Assembly: GCA_001642005.1 (NCBI GenBank)
Contig: LWCA01000186.1
Location: 1-42,795, forward strand
Direction of reading: 5' to 3'
From: Intoshia linei
Lineage: Eukaryota > Orthonectida > Rhopaluridae
DNA length: 42,795 nt
In this document: one piece after another, positions 37,406-42,795 of the stretch
Layout: every line of letters starts with the position of its first letter
Numbering within the stretch: position 1 is the stretch's first letter
Program-made: the position numbers and the translations under genes
The notes under the pieces: generated by a model
What the model saw: the letters and a program-made list of their open reading frames with translations, nothing else
What the model was told of the DNA's origin: nothing
Database searches by the model: none

Positions 37406-40400
37406 TCAATTACAAGGGGTAGCGTCCAATTGTTTTAGATTAGGGAGATGTAATTTCATTTTTCTTCGATACCCTTGATCCATTTTTACTTGATATTGAG
37501 GTGTTTCTTCATTTTCCTTTAAATTATTTTTATTGTACCATATTGGATTTCTTTCCATATAAACGGTTTCAAGATTTTCCAGTTTAGAAATTTTTTCAAT
37601 TTCGCTCCATTTGTCAATTTTGTTGTCATTCATCTAATTAATTAATTAAGTTAATTTGGTATTTAGCAACCTAATATGTATAAACTAACAGGATTAGACT
37701 ATCGCTTAAAATTACATTAGAAAAATCTTATAAATGTAAAAATAGACTAGGCATCCACTTTTTTGTAACCTTTAACGCATGGGTTCTTAACCTGGCGTAC
37801 CAAACCAGTTTTATTAAGGTGGTGGATGGTGGACCAGAAATTTTTTTTAAAATTGAATCTAATGTTATGTCAAATTTTATAATTTTGGGTTTTTTGAATA
37901 AAAGGTGAAATAATAATTTCCCAGTTACCACAGTGAGAATAGCATTTTATTAAATTTTTGAGGTGTCAAATCTAATTTTAATAAATTAAGGGGTGAAAAA
38001 TTGGAAAAAGTTTAAGAAATCATTGCTCTAAGCCAGCGTTTCTTAACCTTTTTACTTTAGGGCGCACCTGTGAAATAAATACAAATTTGGCGCACCTTAT
38101 ATTTTGAATAAAAAAAACATCGATATTCGAAAATGTGAAAAAATTAAAAACAATATAAATATACAATTATAATAATACATGTATTACAAACATATTGGTT
38201 GATAATATATTAAAAATTATTTTTCAGCGATAATACGTAGATTTCTGGGGTTAAAATTTTGTATTTATATCAACTGGAATAAGCTGCATCAGATTAATCT
38301 TTTTTTTAATTGTAGGACCGTTAATTATTTCAAATTTTTTGCTTTAATAAAATAGTTTTGAAATAAAAAAAATAATATTAAAATTCTTTTGTGAGCGTGA
38401 AATTGTTACTTTGTCTGATTGAAATTTTTTGTGTGTTAACAGGATATAACTGTGTCATCTGTAATTTTTTTTTAAAATTCTAGGGCTGATTTCATTTTTT
38501 AAAAAAATGGTAATCTGAGGTTTTGATTGTGAAAATAAACTTTTTTAAGATTCCCCTTTATAATTATATTTATGATTTTAATAACTATGCAAAAATTTAC
38601 GTTGTATAGAATTCTAAGACTTTTTTAATTACTACAAAAAATGGTAATATAGTGTTTTGGCCGTATATATTATTTAATATATATGATTTTGAATTTGAAA
38701 ATTATCATAATGTTAATGAATTTAAAATCTTTATCATATTGTGTATTTTTACAATTCTAGGACTGGTTTGATTTTAAAAAAAAGGGGCAATTTGGGTTTT
38801 TGGTATTGAAGGACTCAAATTATGAAAATAAAATTTGCGATAAAAAAACAATCTAGAAAAATTGTAACAGGAATATGAAACTTTTAAAACTCGATTCCTC
38901 TTATGTTCTTAAATAAACTGGAACAGACATACATTTTTAACTATTTTACTTTATATAAGTAAGGATAGTAAATCCCAAAATGTTAATCAAATAATTTTTA
39001 ATGTCAAAGTTTGACACTAATTTTAAAATATTTATAAAATAAAGTCAAATTTCTTTGCGGCGCACTTGAACTTTACTGATTGTGCACAAGTGCACCGCGG
39101 TGCAACGGTTAAGAATCAGTGCTCTAAGCCAAAAATAATTGTATTTTTATTGAAAACCTTAAAAAAAATGCCACTAAAAACTATGTTTACTAGAATTCAA
39201 ACTTTTTCACTCAAAATCCAGTTTTACTAACACTTTAGGGAAAATTCTACACGTATCAACCCTTAAGGCAGAGTGGGAAACCTTTTACATACCATCCGAA
39301 CAAATTTTTGTGAAACTCCAGCTACTAATAGAATTTATACGTATATAAATATGAACTATTTTAATTTTCATACAATATAAAGATATATGTGTACTACACT
39401 TTGATACTTTTAAAGTTGTTTTCATTTTGCTAGTTTACCAATATTTGGATTTAAATACGTCACTGAGAGCATAATAATTTACTTCAAGAAAAATAATGGA
39501 TCATTAATTAATTAAGACTTAATTATTAAGTGAATAGAGATTATTAAAGTACCGATAAATCAATGATTAGGATTATCTTGTTAATTAAAGATTAAATATA
39601 AGGTTAACGGATTTTCTAGTAGATTCGGAAAGTGTTCAGGTTATTTCTCCGCTACCACAGATTACTGAAAGAAAATAAATCTTATTTACAATTTAAAATT
39701 TCATTTTCAATTATCCCACAATTTAAATTTTAATTAATCCAAATTGCCAATTGGATTTTTCCCTTAAGCGGTGGTAAATTTTTATTTTTATAAAAATAGT
39801 TGGATTTAAGTAGACGCCCTTTAAAAATTATAGACGTATATATGTATAGATCAGTGTTACCACTGGTGGGGCATGACGAAATTTTTGATGGGACATTGGA
39901 AATTTGGTGGGGCCTGAGAAATATTACAAATTTATAGGATTATAAAACTTTAGATTAATTTATTGTTAATTTTATACAATATTCTCAAGTTTATAAGTGG
40001 CTATGTGATACTTAAACCAATTAATTGTTTTATTAAATTAATAGAATGACAAAAAACAAATATATCTTTAACGGTGGTGGGCTATTCAATTCAAATTTAA
40101 CTAAATTGATGAGTATATGCAAAATGCCAAATTTGCAAAATCATCCGACTATTTTTGCTAGAATTGCTTTGTTGCCATTTCCATCCTGTTATTTAGCAGA
40201 ATGAGGGTTTAGTGCAGTTTTAGACTTACTGCTAAAAAAATAAATAGACAAAAATTTCAAAAAAGGGGAGATCTACGATTAAAGCTTACAACATTAGTAC
40301 CTAATATTAATAAACTCTGTCAGAATCGTCAGGCTCAATCGTCTCATTAATTCTAAAAAATAAATACATTATTATTGTTTTATATTATTTATTAGTATAT

Positions 40401-41768
40401 TTTTATCATTATTTTATTATAATTCGCTCGAATTTTTTTCAGTGGGGCCTGGGATTTTTTTAAGAATAAAAGTGGGGACTAGCATAAAAAAGGTTGGAAA
40501 CACTGGTATAGATGTAATAAAAAATAAATTTTAACAGTACAGGTATCCCCTCGATTAACGTCAAATTCAGTTAGCGCGGTATTTTCTTTTGTGCCCTTCC
40601 TCAATTAACGCGGTAAAAAATGAATTTAACGCAAAATTTAAAATATTTATGAAAAATGCTTTTAAAAAAACTTTTTTGTGTATTTAATTAATATTAAACA
40701 TAAATAATGATATTAAAATTATTTTTGTTGGTTAATTATTTCAAAAGTCAGTCAATATATTTTTTGAATGCAAATTAATTGTACGTTTTTCTTTACATTT
40801 TATTAATGTCTTAATCTGGAATTTTCAATAATAAACAACTATTTCCTTTATTTGCTAATGATTTTCCTCAATTACCCAGTGTCAGACACATTTAACAAAA
40901 TTGCAAAAATTGGATGACATTAATGTCTACAATGTTGAGGAATTAATCAATTCATATTCGAACAAATTTAATAATGACGATCTAAACATTGCAGCATTTC
41001 TTACCCACCAAATTTAAATTCTGTCCCTGTCTAATAAAAAAAATCGAAGGAGTTGGCAGCGTTTACATTTTAAACATTAAGAACCCTCCGCTCAATCATC
41101 TATAAATGAAAGTTTCCGATTAAGAACCGGATAGTCAATTATTAATTTTTACTGTGAGAAAAAGAAACATACCCATAAATCTGTCAATTCCGTAAAGTGA
41201 GATAAATTATCCAAAGTAGATATTTTATTCCCAGCCAAATCCAATGTAATCAACTTTTTAAGGTTATCCAAATTTTTTATTTGTTCAATGCCATTATGAC
41301 TAATGTAAAATTCAGTCAATTCTTTCAACTTGTCCAAATTTTCAATAGTTAAAAACCTGTTACTCTTTTAAATTTATTAATTTGTAAAATAAAATTTTAT
41401 ATACCTGCAGAGACAATATTTTTAATTTTGTCAATGTTTCCAAATTTCTCAAATGGGCAATTTTATTTTGTCCAAGGTATAATTCTGTTAAATTAACCAA
41501 AGTTTCAATGTTTTCTATTCTCTACCATATACAATCATAAAAAGTTAAAAATATATTCAAATACAAAGTGAAAATAAATAAAATATAAATATAAATCCAA
41601 CTTACATGAATTCTATTTCCACCCAATTCCAGTAAATTCAAATTGATTAAATTTGATAAATTTTCAATTTTACTGATTCGATTATTAACCAAATATAAAT
41701 GCGTTAAATTAGTTAATTTATCCAAATTTTCAATCGTTTTTAATCGATTAAAAGAAAGGTCCAAATGT
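37406..41768 (-). CDS. PPP1R7: PPP1R7 / SDS22 leucine-rich-repeat PP1 regulator (5' part missing)
   Basis: SDS22 binds the catalytic subunit of protein phosphatase 1 through SDS22-type leucine-rich repeats. Visible exons in order: 41768-41606, 41521-41405, 41364-41173, 37633-37406. Repeats of about 22 residues follow the form L-x-x-L-x-x-L-x-L-x-x-N-x-I-x-x-I-E-N-L: LTHLYLVNNRISKIENL, LLELGGNRI, LTELYLGQNKIAHL, LTEFYISHNGIEQIKNL and LITLDLAGNKIS. The C-terminal cap reads LTDLW-MNDNKIDKWSEI, LETVYMERNP, RRKMKLHLPNLKQLDAT, as in human, with about 15 extra residues after the ERNP motif. The 3.5-kb last intron (37634-41172) contrasts with neighbours of 40-84 nt and holds several transposons. The upstream exons lie beyond 42795. 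The stop is 46 bp from the receptor stop (convergent). Confidence 0.93.
38034..39121. mobile_element. Non-autonomous hAT element, 1088 bp, 8-bp target duplication
   Basis: The left end CAGCGTTTCTTAACC starts at 38034 and the right end GGTTAAGAATCAGTG finishes at 39121. Both are followed inwards by GCGCAC/GTGCA-rich sequence. The flanks are CTCTAAGC at 38026-38033 and CTCTAAGC at 39122-39129, an exact 8-bp duplication as expected for hAT. The inside contains, inverted, the family seen at 10480-11000 and 17876-18300. It has no coding potential. It lies in the last PPP1R7 intron. Confidence 0.88.
39222..39819. repeat. Second member of the fold-back family (right end clear)
   Basis: The right end at 39819 reads back as GGGCGTCTACTTAAATCCAA, matching the left end at 22289. 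'CCAGTTTTACTAACACTTTA' at 39222-39241 resembles the 31-bp unit at 42390-42595. The left terminus is not recognisable, so the start is approximate. Confidence 0.45.
39852..40505 (+). mobile_element. hAT element, 654 bp, with decayed C-terminal transposase
   Basis: The ends are CAGTGTTACCACTGGTGGGG at 39852 and GGTTGGAAACACTG at 40505, flanked by the exact 8-bp duplication GTATAGAT (39844-39851 and 40506-40513). Inside, the plus strand encodes the tail of a hAT transposase of the ZBED5/SCAND3 type: ALLPFPSCYLAE, stop, GFSAVLDLLLKK, stop, and in a second frame GDLRLKLTTLVPNINKL with CQNRQAQSSH. In-frame stops and a frameshift show it is dead; the N-terminal half is deleted. Confidence 0.9.
40540..41030 (+). 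mobile_element. Tigger-like element fragment
   Basis: CAGGTATCCCCTCGATTAAC at 40540, preceded by TA, has the look of a Tigger/pogo terminus, and the next 80 bp (TTAGCGCGGT, AATTAACGCGG) repeat the ATTAACG motif. From about 40895 a short frame (KLQKLDDINVYNVEELINS) resembles a transposase C-terminal tail. No right terminus was found. The family call is moderate and rests on the terminus style. Confidence 0.5.
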
Positions 41769-41788
41769 CTAAATACACAAGTATTGTA

Positions 41789-42313
41789 CAGTCTACGTCC
41801 TATTTAACAAAATTTTTGGAACTCAAAAATTTAGGAATTCCGCTAAACAGGACGTTTAGCGATGTTTTTCAATAAAAACGTCATATTTAACGGAATTATT
41901 TTATTAATTAAAATTATTAAATATAGCTATGAAGAGATATACATATTTCTTTATTGGAGATTGTGTATACTAAATAAATACATGTGAATGTTTATAATGA
42001 ATTATAATAGTTAATCAAATAAGTGGGGTAGATAGAAGCTATTTTTAGATTTTTTTAATATCGCTCAATAAAATAAAATTTATAAAATGTTAATTCTAGT
42101 TACTGAAATTTAAAAAATTATTTACATTTATTTATAAATTTATCAGATTTTTAAAAAATATTGGAATATTTTGGTTTGCTTTTTTTTATTTGAGATAATC
42201 TTGTAAATAAATAAGAAGACAACATATTTTAAGAGTAAAATTTTAATTAGCTTTAGAATTTTAGAATTTTTGGTGTCAAAATTTTAAAATTCTGTTAAAT
42301 AGGACTTAGATTG
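41789..42313. mobile_element. Tc1/pogo-type MITE, 525 bp, 28-bp inverted ends
   Basis: The left end begins CAGTCTACGTCCTATTTAAC and the right end reads back as CAATCTAAGTCCTATTTAAC, with similarity for 28 bp. TA lies on both sides (41787-41788 and 42314-42315). It has no coding region. It begins only 20 bp from a PPP1R7 exon boundary (41768), inside the intron upstream of it. Confidence 0.8.
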
Positions 42314-42328
42314 TATATATAAAATAGA

Positions 42329-42600
42329 GAATATTCTTAAACCCACCCATTTTTACTAAAATCCAACCATTTTTATTGAAAATCAAAATTTACCAACCTT
42401 TAAAGGAAAAATTCCAGTTTTACCAACCTTTAAGGGAAAAATCCAGTTTTATCAACCCTAAAAGGAAAATTTTAGTTTTACCAACCTTTAAAGGAAAAAT
42501 CGAGTTTTACCAACCCTAAAAGGAAAAATTCCAGTTTTACCAACCATTATGGGAAAACCCACTTTTACCAACCTTTAATGGAAAAATCGAGTTTTTGTTT
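42329..42600. repeat. Tandem array of a ~31-bp unit, about seven copies
   Basis: Units of the form TTTTACCAACCTTTAAAGGA followed by AAAATTCCAG repeat from about 42390 to 42595 with small changes. The left flank (ATTCTTAAACCCACCCATTT) resembles the ends of the elements at 22289-22515 and 39819, so this is the expanded core of that fold-back family. The final 195 bp of the window show nothing further. Confidence 0.8.
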
Positions 42601-42795
42601 TTGAGTTATATCATCCACTACAGACCCAAGTTAAAACTGAACTATTAAGATACCATATTATACCTACAAACCATATTACAAAAAAATTAGAAATATTCTA
42701 TGGTGTTCACACCAATGAATATTTTTTTATGATAATAAATCGAATGTAATTATGGCAATAGTAGAGTATTGTAATATATTTTACAAAAGCATTTT

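Noticed and set aside
42390-42595. CRISPR-like array
   Set aside because: Units are contiguous without unique spacers, diverged, and in a eukaryotic intron; this is a tandem repeat.

Overview
The window is a compact, very AT-rich nuclear locus of an animal. It holds nine spliced genes that can be rebuilt exon by exon plus one partial gene at the right edge. All but two are conserved eukaryotic or metazoan families. The metazoan assignment rests on Timeless, DNAJC13/RME-8 with its GYF-like segment, SGF11/ATXN7L3, pyroglutamyl-peptidase I and a transmembrane receptor with a kinase-homology domain. Most introns are only 30-57 nt, with GT..AG ends. Neighbouring stop or start codons are often separated by only 3-110 bp. 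A miniaturised invertebrate genome (orthonectid- or dicyemid-like in style) fits, but the species cannot be named from this sequence.

Layout. 1-2.0 kb: decayed DNA-transposon coding remnants (Tigger/pogo, a possible MULE type, hAT/BED type), all on the minus strand. 2.0-5.2 kb: a 12-exon gene for a 441-aa secreted cysteine-rich protein that I do not recognise. 5.4-6.1 kb: pyroglutamyl-peptidase I. 6.2-16.9 kb: DNAJC13/RME-8 (17 exons, 2213 aa). 17.0-20.7 kb (minus): ARP3. 21.9-24.4 kb: serine hydroxymethyltransferase, with an apparent 1-nt frameshift near its N terminus. 24.4-27.4 kb (minus): Timeless. 27.5-29.5 kb: ZNF830. 29.5-30.2 kb (minus): SGF11. 32.2-37.4 kb: a receptor with a periplasmic-binding-protein-like ectodomain, one membrane helix and a catalytically dead kinase-homology domain, but no cyclase. 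37.4 kb to the right edge (minus): PPP1R7/SDS22, whose 5' end lies outside the window.

The genes do not form one pathway. They cover endosome recycling (DNAJC13), actin nucleation (ARP3), one-carbon metabolism (SHMT), replication-fork protection (Timeless), splicing/genome maintenance (ZNF830), histone deubiquitination (SGF11) and PP1 regulation (PPP1R7). Timeless and ZNF830 are divergent and share a control region of at most 84 bp that contains a perfect E2F-type motif.

Almost all non-coding length sits in a few large introns or gaps filled with non-autonomous DNA transposons: hAT (two with exact 8-bp target duplications), Tc1/mariner or pogo MITEs with TA duplications, and a fold-back family with about 31-bp internal repeats. 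There is no bacterial, CRISPR or rRNA signal, and I saw no tRNA.
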